A DNA stretch of 64,000 bases from Prostheceraeus crozeri (GCA_907163375.1 CAJQUW010007994.1:372001-436000); one strand, 5' to 3'; numbered from the stretch's first letter, positions 22,576-31,611 are shown. Numbers and translations: made by a program. The notes: generated by a model from the sequence alone, not told the origin.

Positions 22576-23025
22576 TCTTAATAGTAAATGATGAGGATTA
22601 TAATTTTTGATAGTCCTTATATATTTTCATCATTCTATGACGTCAGAGCTATTACCACCCAATAGAATTTGTTCCGATCTCTTCACTTTTGAGATAGATG
22701 TAGTATCACCGATGATATAAAGGAAAAAATTCAGGATTTACAACAATTTTCATTTTCCAAAAGAAAAAAGTAAAGTACATCACATTCTTATGCATTTTAC
22801 AATGCCACTGTGGCACATCTTGATGTGCTGACACTGTGCAGAGCAAGCACCACTGTCTTCCATGTGAGTCAGCCTCACCTTTTCAATGTTCGAATTTGCA
22901 TACTCAATATGCATTAAAGTCTCTTTTTCAAAAGGCTTATTACCTCTTGAAAGGAGTGATGACATATGTAAGTTTGACTGCGTCAAATTTCGAACAGATT
23001 GGATTAAATCCCGATTTTCAGTCCT
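22576..23025. other. Gap between PolB and the spliced gene
   Basis: Apart from the polymerase promoter (CRE and TATA box), I see no gene. A 68-codon open frame at 22780-22986 on the minus strand has no recognisable features. Confidence 0.4.
22616..22645 (-). promoter_or_regulatory. CRE plus TATA box upstream of PolB
   Basis: On the minus strand, TATATAAG (22623-22616) lies about 40 bases before the polymerase ATG at 22575. A perfect palindromic CRE, TGACGTCA (22638-22645), is about 15 bases further upstream. Start-site spacing would leave a leader of about 20 bases. Confidence 0.55.
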
Positions 23026-25540
23026 TTACTTCGCTTCCCTTTCCTCAGCGAGTCGCTGTCGCTCCTCACAGCGCCTCAACTCACTATTGTCATTAGATTC
23101 ATCTAGATCAACATTGTACTCCTTGGTTTGCAGCATGATGGAAGCAGGAGCGTGGACAGTAGTGTCGGAGATCGTAGGGGGAGCAGGATCATGGGAAGTC
23201 ATAGGTGATGGTGTAGTAGGAGGAGGATCGTGGGAAGTCGTAGGAGGAGCAGTCCCCGGGGTAGGTGGTTGTGCTGTGGGCGGTGGTGATGCACCCCTAT
23301 ACTCCAGTATAGGAGTGAAGGGGAAGCGGACGCTGCAGGTTGGAGACGATCGAATGTTCGAGAAGGATACTTCCTCCTGTGATGCGCAGACCGCTGCATC
23401 CTGTAATGAGAATAGAAAATATTTGTATTATCCATACATCATTATATGGGAAAGAAGTTAATAATGTTTGTCAATAACAATATAGAATTTGTAGAATTAA
23501 CAATATAATAATATCTAAATAATGTAAACATGCTATCTTACCTTAGGAGTCATGACGATCTCATGATCTGATCCATCTTCCACCTCAACGTTGTATGAAC
23601 TATTCTAAAATCAAAATTTAAGTGTTACAATCTTTTTACATTTCAATTATCTGCTTTCATATTCATTCCTAATATTGTACTTACCTTAGCAATTCTACCA
23701 TCATCACTGTCATCATCAGAAGAAGTTGGCGATGATGTCGCTGATAAAGAGGACTCATCCGAAGAGGACTCATCTGATGAGGACTCGCGGATGCTATAGG
23801 GTTTTTCTTCATTGTCCTCCATGGACGTTGAGCTAGGTGGCGTTGAGAGGATACTGCGATCTCGAGTCTTTTTCAGTGATAAAGATCGAATTACCTGCAA
23901 TAGGAATAAAGACAAATGATTAGAGAGTGATTATTAAGACATGATAGATTTCCGTGAGTGTAGACTGGAACAATCATACTTACAGGTCTCTGGCATCCAT
24001 TATTTTCCACCGTTCTCAACTTGGGAATAGGGGGCAGACTTTGGAACAGCTGAAAAGTTAACAATGTTTTAAAATTTCTTGTTATATACGTATAGACCTT
24101 GTAAATAATACTTACGGGATGTGGATTTACTTTTTTCTCCACCATAGTCAATTTCGGAACAGGTGGCAGACTGTTGAAATGCTGAAAGAAATAGTTTAGT
24201 AGTAAAACATATTTATAATCATAAACATTTTGACTGTAAAATACTTACATCTCTTGCTGTAGGCAATTTCTTTAGAAGTACCTTGGCACTCTTCGTTGGA
24301 AGTTCTGAACTCTGAAATGTTAAAAAAATATGTTTACTACATGCATACTTGCACTAGAATCGTAGGTGACATTCATCATTGTTTCATTTAAAAACCTAAT
24401 TTAAAATAAGCATTTAACAGTACTCACTTCATAATCAGATAGTGACGTGTCACTATCAATGAATTTTCTCGACTTTACTCTGATGGATCGCGCCTTAGAA
24501 GTTTTCGCGACCTCATCACATTGGCTCAAAACCCCTGTCGCCGGCCTGTCCTCCTTGGCAAACAATCTTTCCAATTTCCGCTTCTCTGCGGCCGAGGTCA
24601 GATTGATGCCTTTGCGTCCATTACCAAGTGCACAGGCATTATGGGCTTGAATAAACGCCTTATCTTCCTCACTGTTCGCCTTCTGAGTGCTCTTTAGATA
24701 TGCCTTACATGTAAGGCAATACAGGTATGTACCATCCTCCTTAAAAGAGCAACCCTTATGACTGCTTTTGCTAGCGTGGCGAACCGGCAAATTGCAAGTA
24801 CTGCAATAATGAAAAATAAGTCTCTGTCGGGAAATGCTTGACGTTCGAACCATTTCTACAAAGGAAATAATCGTTTGTTATATTCTTATCTCTCTGTAGA
24901 TTAGAACTCATTTATGAATCTATTTTCCAAACTTAAAGAAGTAATATTAAAAAGTTTAATAATCTCAATTAGAAAAATATTAAGATGAAACAGAAACTGA
25001 GATTCGAACTCTTAAATCAATTTTTAAGAGGTGTTTTTGATATAGAAACATCAAGTTTGGAATCAGCTGAGTAAATGTTATTTAATTTCGAAAAAAAATA
25101 TTGAAACGAAACTGACTTTTCGAAAAAACGAAAGTGTAGAGATTGATTAAAAGTATTTTAATTAGAAGAACAGCTGATTGAAAATGAAATTAATGTGTTA
25201 GTGTTTTATTATTGGAAACGAAATCTTGCGATGTTTATTTAAATTCAAACACTACATCAATCAAGATCGCTTGATTCATGTGTATTTCATATGCTATAAT
25301 AAAAAACGAAGTAAAGATTTGTGATTAATAATATAACATTGTGTTGTTTCCTATCCTAAAAGCGAACCATGTATTTTAAACTATTTGGTTATAAGAAGTT
25401 AGTAATGTACCTATTTCCCAAACTTAGAAACTAGTAAATACTAAATGATGAAACTCACTTCAGAAATATAATTGTAAATCGACGAAACGGAGAAGCGGAG
25501 AACGAGGTCTTGTATGCACACCAAATAATTCAAAAATGAG
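23026..25540 (-). CDS. Spliced Polinton accessory gene, seven phase-0 coding exons
   Basis: Coding exons on the minus strand: 24853-24428, 24311-24249, 24181-24116, 24049-23984, 23894-23685, 23604-23542 and 23400-23026. Every one is a whole number of codons, with GT donors and AG acceptors, giving about 422 residues. A likely non-coding first exon (25540-25459, donor GTGAGT) lies below a TATATAAA box, and an acceptor TTTGTAG directly precedes the ATG. Exon 1 encodes a Cys/His zinc-binding-like domain (CSTCNLPVRH and later YCLTCKAYLKST). The two 66-base exons encode sister peptides (FNSLPPVPKLTMVE and FQSLPPIPKLRTVE). Next come an acidic Ser/Asp-rich exon, then a Pro/Thr-rich region with repeated TSHDP, and a charged end. 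I do not recognise the family; a nuclear regulator is plausible from composition. Confidence 0.7.
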
Positions 25541-25564
25541 TGAAGAACGGAGCTCTACAATTTC

Positions 25565-25572
25565 TTTATATA
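25565..25572 (-). promoter_or_regulatory. TATA box of the spliced accessory gene
   Basis: TATATAAA read on the minus strand. Transcription would start near 25540, giving an 80-base non-coding exon that ends at a good GTGAGT donor (25458-25453). Confidence 0.45.
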
Positions 25573-25920
25573 TAAATTCAACAAAGGAACCATGAACAAA
25601 GACTTGATGACATCATGTCATCAATTTGGTACAGCAAAACAAACTTGACAATTTTAAACAAAATAATAATTAGCTGGCTCATTTTATCCATTAGAATGGA
25701 ATGGCAATCAAATGCTATGAATATGACTCTTGTAAATAATATAAAATCTACTATATGTATCTATTATAAACACAAGCAAGTTAATCCAAATGAATTCAGA
25801 GAGTTTGAACATTATTACATACAAATTAATTATTCAATTTGTAAATATATATATATGGTAACATGTTTGAAGTCAATATTTTAAGATATTTGAATTGCAT
25901 GTCAATTTCTAAAGTTTAAT

Positions 25921-26002
25921 TTTCGCGCCAAAATATTGGCTTAAAACTCTTGGAGATAATACTAAAATCTGGAATATCTAAATTTCAAATTTCGCGCCAA
26001 AA
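25921..26002. promoter_or_regulatory. Pair of E2F-type sites
   Basis: TTTCGCGCCAAAA occurs at 25921-25933 and again at 25990-26002, 69 bases apart. It contains the full E2F consensus TTTCGCGC. The sites lie about 380-450 bases upstream of the inferred start of the spliced accessory gene. Confidence 0.45.
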
Positions 26003-26013
26003 TTCAAATAAAA

Positions 26014-26070
26014 GGTTAGGGTTAGGGTTAGGGTTAAGGTTAGGGTTAGGGTTAAGGTTAGGTTAGGGTT
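26014..26070 (+). repeat. Interstitial telomere-like (TTAGGG)n tract inside the Polinton
   Basis: About nine TTAGGG-type units, some varied to TTAAGG or TTAGG, in 57 bases. TTAGGG is the usual metazoan telomere repeat. Confidence 0.85.
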
Positions 26071-26175
26071 CGGAAATAAAAAAAGGTAGCTATGGCACCC
26101 GGACCCCATGGGTAAATAAATTTTCGAGTGCGCGAAGCGCCCCCCTCACCCCCCCGGCGTGTATGAAGTGTATGA

Positions 26176-26206
26176 AGGTCAAAGGTCAAGGTCAGGTCAA
26201 AGGTCA
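26176..26206 (+). promoter_or_regulatory. Cluster of five AGGTCA half-sites
   Basis: AGGTCA starts at 26176, 26183, 26189, 26194 and 26201. Two pairs are spaced by one base, the DR1 arrangement bound by RXR- and HNF4-type nuclear receptors. It may equally be a slippage product of a short tandem repeat. Confidence 0.35.
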
Positions 26207-26330
26207 GTGATCAAATAGTTATGTATATTACTGATTTGAGATTCAAACTTTAACTTTGAAAATTCTTAGAAATTTAAAAACTTTGTCATTTTATGATAAA
26301 AACTTAGAATTTTTTCTTGTTGCACACAAT

Positions 26331-27490
26331 TGCATACAGTTGCATACAACAGGGATTTTTTCATCAAATCAGTACATACCGTACATCATTTGAGAGCTCT
26401 TTTCATTCTCTTTCCAACGATGTATTGTATGCAACATGTATGACACCATCCAGACCAGCTATAGACCTTTGAAAGATAGATAAAATTTAGTTGAGAAACT
26501 TTGAAATTTGAAATCATTAATTTACTTAGAATAGAATAGAATAGAAATATATTTTCCACCAATACAAAATCTGTACAAGGATCGTTACATTTACATATAC
26601 TCGTAGATAAATACAGATATATACATTTATTACTTTTACAAAATACTAAATATAATACAAATACAGATAAATGTAGAGGTGGGCGGGGCCAGAGCACTGT
26701 GGGACAGTAGGAACCTAGCCCCGCTAACAAAAGTTCAGATTAAAATTACTCACACATCAAAATCATTTACATTATACATATAAACATATATCCTAGATAC
26801 TCTCACACAAGGTATGTACAGCCAAACAACAGGTCAGTGATCGTCATACAAGATACATATATGAAAGTCCACATACACATATACTTACAAATCACATACT
26901 TGGGCTATTATATGCCAATGTCCGGGATACAATATCAGGGTTGGAATAGCATTTGATATTTTCCATTCGCACACTATCATCTCTCTTAGCTACCTCAGAT
27001 ATTGCAACTTTCGTTTCTGTTAGTATTTGCTGACTAGTATTTGTTTAAGATTTTTTTGGAACTTATTATATTCTCTTATTTCTTTAATGCTACGAGGAAG
27101 TAAATTCCATTCAATCGCTGAGGCAAAGTCAATACTACGTTGCCCTAAGCTTGTCCTATGAAATGGTATCCGGAGGTTAACTTTATTTCTTAATGAGCTG
27201 CCACTCTGGGGTTTGTGGATGTTTCCAAGAAAATGCGGTAAATCATCGACCTTATAAATCATCTTATAGCAGAGACTCAGCATTTTGTAGCGATACATAT
27301 CGCTGACCGTTAATAACTTCGTGCATACACTTGCATACAACAGAGATTTTTTCATCGAATGGGTACATGCCTTATATCATTTGAAAGCTCGTTTAATTCT
27401 CTAACCAATGATGTATTGTATGCAATGTTCATGATATCATCCTGAAGTGGTACAAGCATTTGAAATATTAGACTTAGAAACATTAAACAC
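26331..27490. repeat. Duplicated Polinton segment split by a LINE fragment
   Basis: The block at about 26331-26450 (TTGCATACAACAGGGATTTT to ATGACACCATCC) recurs at about 27334-27450 in the same direction, at roughly 75-80 percent identity by eye. The LINE 3' fragment lies between the two copies. Confidence 0.6.
26524..27340 (-). mobile_element. 5'-truncated LINE 3' fragment inside the Polinton
   Basis: On the minus strand, a coding remnant (27340 to 27020) contains SDMYRYKMLSLCYKMIYKVD, then RSIDFASAIEWNLLPRSIKE and a short end KQILVSKY. This matches the C-terminal tail that follows the reverse transcriptase in CR1/Jockey-like LINEs. A 3' untranslated region of about 480 bases follows, ending in TTCTA tandem repeats (26526-26545 on the plus strand as TAGAA units), typical of LINE 3' ends. 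The rest of the element is absent, as expected for incomplete reverse transcription. Confidence 0.65.
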
Positions 27491-27621
27491 AGAGATACCT
27501 GTTGATAATTTTCAGAAATGAATATATCCCCAGTTCCCATTCGAACCTTAACAGGAATTCAATTTGTGAAATTACAAAACAAGATTGTTCATTTATGTAT
27601 AGTCATATTTAAGATAAAAAG

Positions 27622-28017
27622 TTACATGTTGTTGATATTGGGAAAAGGAATGAGTTTTTGTAAGTCAACACGAACACACACTCTTGTTTTCTTGGGGGCA
27701 CCAGGGCAGCGGCGAGGCGTTGGTGGTTCTATAATGCTGAACTCCAGCGCAGTTGTGAGATTTTTCTCATCGGGTTCCATACGCTCACATATTCGCTTCG
27801 TGTAGATCCTCCTGGGCGCATTCCGAACATCTCTTCCACAGCGTGTCCTCACCGTTATCAAGGCCTCCACCGGTGTTTCGAACTCACTACTCTGTACCAT
27901 GCAATCCTCATCTTCAGATGACTCCGGAGGAGTTACGGGTCCTGTTCCGAATACCTGTTCCGATTCGATCCTTTCAACTTGAGCTGGAGAAGCGGGAGGT
28001 GTAGTGATACTATGCAT
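27622..28017 (-). CDS. Small Ser/Pro-rich Polinton protein with proline-directed sites
   Basis: 131 residues, open. The N-terminus has several (S/T)P sites (TTPPASP, VTPPESSEDED), followed by an acidic patch. A basic middle has RNAPRRIYTKR. Near the end is a motif with PPTPRRCPGAPKKTRV. I do not recognise the family; the composition suggests a nuclear protein that could be phosphorylated by proline-directed kinases. A TATATAAG box (28107-28100 on the minus strand) stands about 85 bases before the ATG. It shares a divergent promoter region with the next gene. Confidence 0.6.
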   Translation of the reverse strand: MHSITTPPASPAQVERIESEQVFGTGPVTPPESSEDEDCMVQSSEFETPVEALITVRTRCGRDVRNAPRRIYTKRICERMEPDEKNLTTALEFSIIEPPTPRRCPGAPKKTRVCVRVDLQKLIPFPNINNM

Positions 28018-28099
28018 GGTTAGCGTAATTATAAGTGATAACTTTCAATATGGTACTTGATGATTAGAACCTTTGATGAGAATTGGTACACAGCTAGGA

Positions 28100-28176
28100 C
28101 TTATATACTTTTTAAACAAAGGAATTCCCAACAGCCAATCAGAGAGGTTCCGATTTTCCCTAAAGGGATATATAAG
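28100..28176. promoter_or_regulatory. Divergent promoter at the right end of the Polinton
   Basis: Two TATATAAG boxes face away from each other: minus-strand 28107-28100 and plus-strand 28169-28176. Between them are GGAATTCCC (28121-28129, fits the kappa-B consensus) and a CCAAT motif near 28134. Start codons lie at 28017 and 28249. Confidence 0.5.
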
Positions 28177-28248
28177 GATGACATTGTTCCAATTAAGCAA
28201 GTTCTTAATTCTTGAGTAGACATTAGCAATCTATTACGAATCTACTTC

Positions 28249-28542
28249 ATGATGAGTACCCAGAAGCAACTGTTCTGTTACCACAATGAAAGCCAAATAA
28301 TTATGGGTGGAGCGTTGGATGCGAAGGTTAATTTGTGTTGCGGATGCAAAGTGGAACTCTGGAAGACTTTAACAGTGACAGCACTCCAAAGGAGAAAAGG
28401 ACTGTCGGCGAAGTGTCCTATACACGAGTGTGATCACGACTTCACAAACAATGCAACATTCCTCGAATGGGCCGAGGACTTCTTGAAGTTAACGGAGTCC
28501 CCCGAGGGACGTGACTTACCTTCTTTCATTTTTTATGGTTAA
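28249..28542 (+). CDS. Small Cys-rich Polinton protein
   Basis: 97 residues, open. Cys and His residues are grouped as LCCGCK in the middle and KCPIHECDH further on, suggesting one zinc-binding site. The rest is acidic toward the C-terminus. It is read from the divergent promoter, with a leader of about 45 bases. The family is unknown. It ends about 110 bases before the right terminal repeat. Confidence 0.6.
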   Translation: MMSTQKQLFCYHNESQIIMGGALDAKVNLCCGCKVELWKTLTVTALQRRKGLSAKCPIHECDHDFTNNATFLEWAEDFLKLTESPEGRDLPSFIFYG

Positions 28543-28651
28543 TTACACTTACATTGTAAACCTCTTGTTTTTATTTCACAAATTCTGTAAATGGGATTCT
28601 GATTAGCAAATAATTGAACATTCATAACATAATTTCTGATCTGTAAACGCA

Positions 28652-29005
28652 TTATGAAAATAAATAAAATTGTCATCATAGTCACAATGGTCACAATTGT
28701 CGCATTTGAGCAAGCAGTCTCAAAACAAACAACTATCTATTCAAGTTCCGAAATAAATGTTCGCATCCCTGTTCTAATTCACTCACTTTAATTCAATCTC
28801 GGAACAGGCTGTTACAACCTCAGTACACAATTGATTGTACCGAACCTCGAAACATGAACTCAGTTCAAATCCCAATCGGAACGTGGTTCCTATTCACATG
28901 ATTGGAACGCGGTTCGAATTCAAATGTTCATATTTACATGTTTGGAACGCCATGTTCGCATCCTCGTTTAAATCCTCACTTTTTGCGTTCACATTATTAA
29001 CTACT
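28652..29005. repeat. Polinton right terminal inverted repeat
   Basis: 354 bp, inverted copy of 8178-8531, followed by the GTAACT target duplicate at 29006-29011. Confidence 0.97.
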
Positions 29006-29011
29006 GTAACT

Positions 29012-29348
29012 TCTTATCATCTACTTTATCCACAGTAAGTTCAACATAATCATTGAATGCTTCTAGCTATAATTCGAAGTCGTTGATAGTAATATCATTT
29101 GGGTTCAGTGTACCGGGTGGCTTAATACCTGACATGACTTAAGCTAACCGAAATGAGGCTCAAAAAGTGAATGGTTAGAAGGGCAACTTACAGTAGTATA
29201 GTCATCCGATCCGGGGAATTGGCCTTGGAATTGAATTGATAGATGCAGAAGATAGCAGCACACGTCACTCCCACTCGAAGGAAGGCTCCTCGCAGAATTC
29301 GCACCTCTCCGTGACGCACCAACAGATCAGGTTCGAGACGACGCCAAA
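29012..29348 (-). pseudogene. Ty3/gypsy leader and gag start, beyond the Polinton
   Basis: This stretch lies between the Polinton's right target duplicate and the right LTR. It belongs to the retrotransposon and not the Polinton. On the minus strand it holds the untranslated leader, then a short acidic coding-like stretch starting near 29.13 kb that reads toward the Polinton junction, as expected for the N-terminus of gag. Confidence 0.7.
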
Positions 29349-29567
29349 TGTAACTAGTTAACCCCGCATGTCTATAGCACATAACAAAACAACATGTTGC
29401 GATACGAGTGGAACCTTACTATTGTAGCATCTGCTTATAAATGAACACAATCGAATATCAATCATTCATCAGAAGACAATGTATTGCATGAGGCAAGTCT
29501 CAGCCAATGAAATAATCAGCTATCAATTAGTTGCAGTCTAGACATCGATCATGTCACCGCTGTGACA
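29349..29567 (-). repeat. LTR, right copy (5' LTR of the minus-strand element)
   Basis: 219 bp with TG...CA ends and AGTGA immediately outside it. On the minus strand, a stretch starting TTTGGCGTCGTCTCG directly adjoins the LTR and takes the place of a primer-binding site. I could not assign the primer tRNA. Confidence 0.95.
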
Positions 29568-29572
29568 AGTGA

Positions 29573-29673
29573 AACCCATTATTTCAAATTCAATAAAAAT
29601 TTGATTATTTAAACAAGTTATTGTAGTTGATGAAATATGCCTTGACTGTTCATGATGATTGAAAATACAAATT
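29573..29673. other. Short unannotated stretch between the LTR element and the Tc1 element
   Basis: AT-rich sequence with no recognisable gene. It follows the outer AGTGA duplicate. Confidence 0.4.
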
Positions 29674-31340
29674 GTTTCATAAAAAATGGATCACCCTTAA
29701 ACATCGCCTTAACTTCAACTTTGTCTAACTCCGCCAAACTTGAACGAATTTCTCTGAAATTTGGAAGATATGTCAGTTGTGCTTACTAATATCATTGTTG
29801 GAAATTTCAAGCATGAATATTGATTTGTTTTCCTGTTATAGATGAAAAAAGTAGTAGATAATTTGATCTTCAGTTAGCAATGTTACACAAAATCATACCT
29901 CGACACTCTTATAAAATTACATTTGTTTCCTTTGTTATGTAATATGTTGTTCTACAAGCCAAAAGCTATCAAGCAAAACAAAAATAAAGAAAATCGGTCA
30001 ATCAGAGCCAGTATAGCACATTCATCAACAATAATTCATCAACAATAATGTAACTGCTACTCGTACATGTGATTAACTGGACTTCATGTTCCATAGCTTC
30101 CTGACTTCATTGCGGTGGTGTTAGCAGGACTCCTGATTGCTTTTAGCTAGAAACCTATCTCTTACCGGTTGAAAACAATACAAAGCACAAATGAACAATA
30201 ACGAGATCGCATTCACAAAAGGCAAAGTGTCAGCCTTGCTAGAACTAGGGTTTTCTTTGCGAGCTACAAGCAAGCGACTAAATGTCCCTTACACAAATGT
30301 GCATCGATGGCATAATGATGATTTTCGACTCTGTCGTAAAGAGGGCTCTGGCCGTCCACGCAAAACATCCAAACGTAGAGACCGCCTAATTTTGAGATTT
30401 GTTAAAGTTGATCCAAGTCTCTCGTTAACTGAGATGGCTGCACTAGACTCGTCTATTTCTAAGTCCACTATTCGTAGAAGACTTATTGAGTCGAATTTCA
30501 AGAGCTGTAAGAGGCCCTCTCAGATCGAATTATCAGATCAGCATACAAAAAGACGTCTCAGATGGGCAATGAGTCATTGTCACTGGCGAAATCAATGGGA
30601 TCGGGTTGTCTGGTCTGATGAGGCATCAGTCCGTCTGAAGGATAGTGATGGTCGATTGAGATTATGGATAAAATCTGATCAGGAAATTCCGAGACATTTA
30701 CATCGTCCCCGGGTACAAGGTGGTGCGACTCTACTGATTTGGACTGGCATTTGGACCAATGGCCGCTCTGAACTTCACATACAGCAAGGAACCATGAATT
30801 CTGAACGCTATGTGAATGTTTTACGAATGAACATTGGCCAAGTGACCGATCAACTTGGTGATCCATCGACTTGGTTATTTATGGATGATAATGCTACGTG
30901 TCACAGGAGTAGTAGAGTCAACTTATGCAAGTCACAATTAGGGCTTAGGACATTATCTTGGACAGCTCGTTCTCCTGATCTGAATCCCATAGAAAATGTA
31001 TGGAGTATTCTAAAACGTAACGTTCGTCGTTCACTGCTACCTACAGACGGCGTATCACAACTTATGTCACTGTTAAAAAGCGAGTGGAGAAAGTTAGATC
31101 AGTCAAAAATCAAAGATATCATCGAATCAATGCCTAGACGAATTGGTGATGTCATTGACAATAAGGGTATAAGGGCCACAAAATATTAGCTTCTTAAGAA
31201 CCGTTACTGTATCATGGCTTATCAGATTATATAAGGACATTTAAATATATTAGGGACATGAAATAACATTAAAAATGCTTTCTGTATCATACTTATGTTT
31301 TATTTAGTCAAATTTTAGGATGATCCACTTTTTATGAAAC
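29674..31340 (+). mobile_element. Tc1/mariner-type DNA transposon
   Basis: Terminal inverted repeats of about 26 bases start GTTTCATAAAAA at 29674 and end with the reverse complement at 31340. Between them is one open transposase gene with a 500-base leader. The TA target duplicate is not clear at the junctions, so the exact ends may be a few bases further out. Confidence 0.85.
30191..31189 (+). CDS. Tc1-type transposase, open reading frame complete
   Basis: 332 residues, the usual length. An N-terminal paired-like helix-turn-helix region (residues about 10-45, LRATSKRLNVPYTNVHRW) and a GRPR motif (54-57) bind the terminal repeats. The catalytic triad is visible as D143 (VWSDEAS), D233 (FMDDNATCH) and E268 (SPDLNPIENVW). 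The spacing of 34 residues between the last two makes it DD34E, the Tc1 class. The enzyme cuts at the repeat ends and inserts at TA. No stop or frameshift is seen, so this copy may be recent, though activity cannot be judged. Confidence 0.92.
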   Translation: MNNNEIAFTKGKVSALLELGFSLRATSKRLNVPYTNVHRWHNDDFRLCRKEGSGRPRKTSKRRDRLILRFVKVDPSLSLTEMAALDSSISKSTIRRRLIESNFKSCKRPSQIELSDQHTKRRLRWAMSHCHWRNQWDRVVWSDEASVRLKDSDGRLRLWIKSDQEIPRHLHRPRVQGGATLLIWTGIWTNGRSELHIQQGTMNSERYVNVLRMNIGQVTDQLGDPSTWLFMDDNATCHRSSRVNLCKSQLGLRTLSWTARSPDLNPIENVWSILKRNVRRSLLPTDGVSQLMSLLKSEWRKLDQSKIKDIIESMPRRIGDVIDNKGIRATKY

Positions 31341-31611
31341 GGACTAGGTTTGGAAGTTATTCATTGCAAATTTATCAATATCGATTGATCATTCGACTAT
31401 TTACACCATAGCCATTATCAAGAAAAGAATGAGATAAGCAAAATTCATGGTAAATAGAAAAAATTTAAAATTTGATGTAGAGAATCATAGAATTAGCACC
31501 GAATTGACTTAGAAACATGAATGATATCTATTATGCGTAGAATGGAAAGATATCTGGCAGCAAAAATGTGCTGCCAACCCATCTCTCCCAAACCTCCGAA
31601 CCATGGTTCGC

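Larger units (their letters stand above)
25573..26330. other. Non-coding Polinton stretch with E2F-type sites, telomere-like repeats and AGGTCA half-sites
   Basis: No gene is seen. The stretch holds, in order, two TTTCGCGCCAAAA motifs (25921-25933 and 25990-26002), a TTAGGG-type tract (26014-26070), a C-rich patch (about 26130-26160), and a cluster of AGGTCA motifs (26176-26206). Each is listed separately. Confidence 0.6.
8178..29005. mobile_element. Polinton (Maverick), 20.8 kb
   Basis: The ends are 354-bp terminal inverted repeats starting AGTAGTTAATAATG. The 6-bp target duplication GTAACT is at 8172-8177 and 29006-29011; a 6-bp duplication is the Polinton hallmark. The core set is present: packaging ATPase, rve integrase with chromodomain, major capsid protein, adenain-like protease and protein-primed DNA polymerase B. 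About ten more genes surround them. The terminal repeats differ at one position in 354 by my comparison, so the copy is young, although repeat homogenisation could contribute. The copy is broken, with roughly ten interruptions in core genes; several accessory genes look whole. Confidence 0.97.
4470..29567 (-). mobile_element. Ty3/gypsy LTR retrotransposon carrying a nested Polinton
   Basis: The element runs right to left, with 219-bp LTRs at 4470-4688 and 29349-29567. Both begin TG and end CA, and the 5-bp direct repeat AGTGA (4465-4469 and 29568-29572) flanks the whole. The internal parts in order are gag with three CCHC knuckles, aspartic protease, reverse transcriptase, RNase H and integrase, which is the Ty3/gypsy order. 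Without the Polinton and its 6-bp duplication it would be about 4.26 kb. The LTRs differ at about five positions (97.7 percent identical), so it is fairly recent. The copy is broken: it has a few interruptions besides the Polinton lodged in gag. Confidence 0.95.

Noticed and set aside
22780-22986. 68-codon frame downstream of the spliced accessory gene
   Set aside because: No promoter, splice site or domain; the spliced gene already ends at 23026.
25990-26206. CRISPR-like array of repeats
   Set aside because: The repeats are telomere-type and AGGTCA units without unique spacers, and the genome is animal.
29320-29348. Primer tRNA assignment for the LTR element
   Set aside because: GGTTCGAGACGACGCCA looks tRNA-like, but the distance from the T loop to CCA is too short for a tRNA 3' end, so no primer was named.
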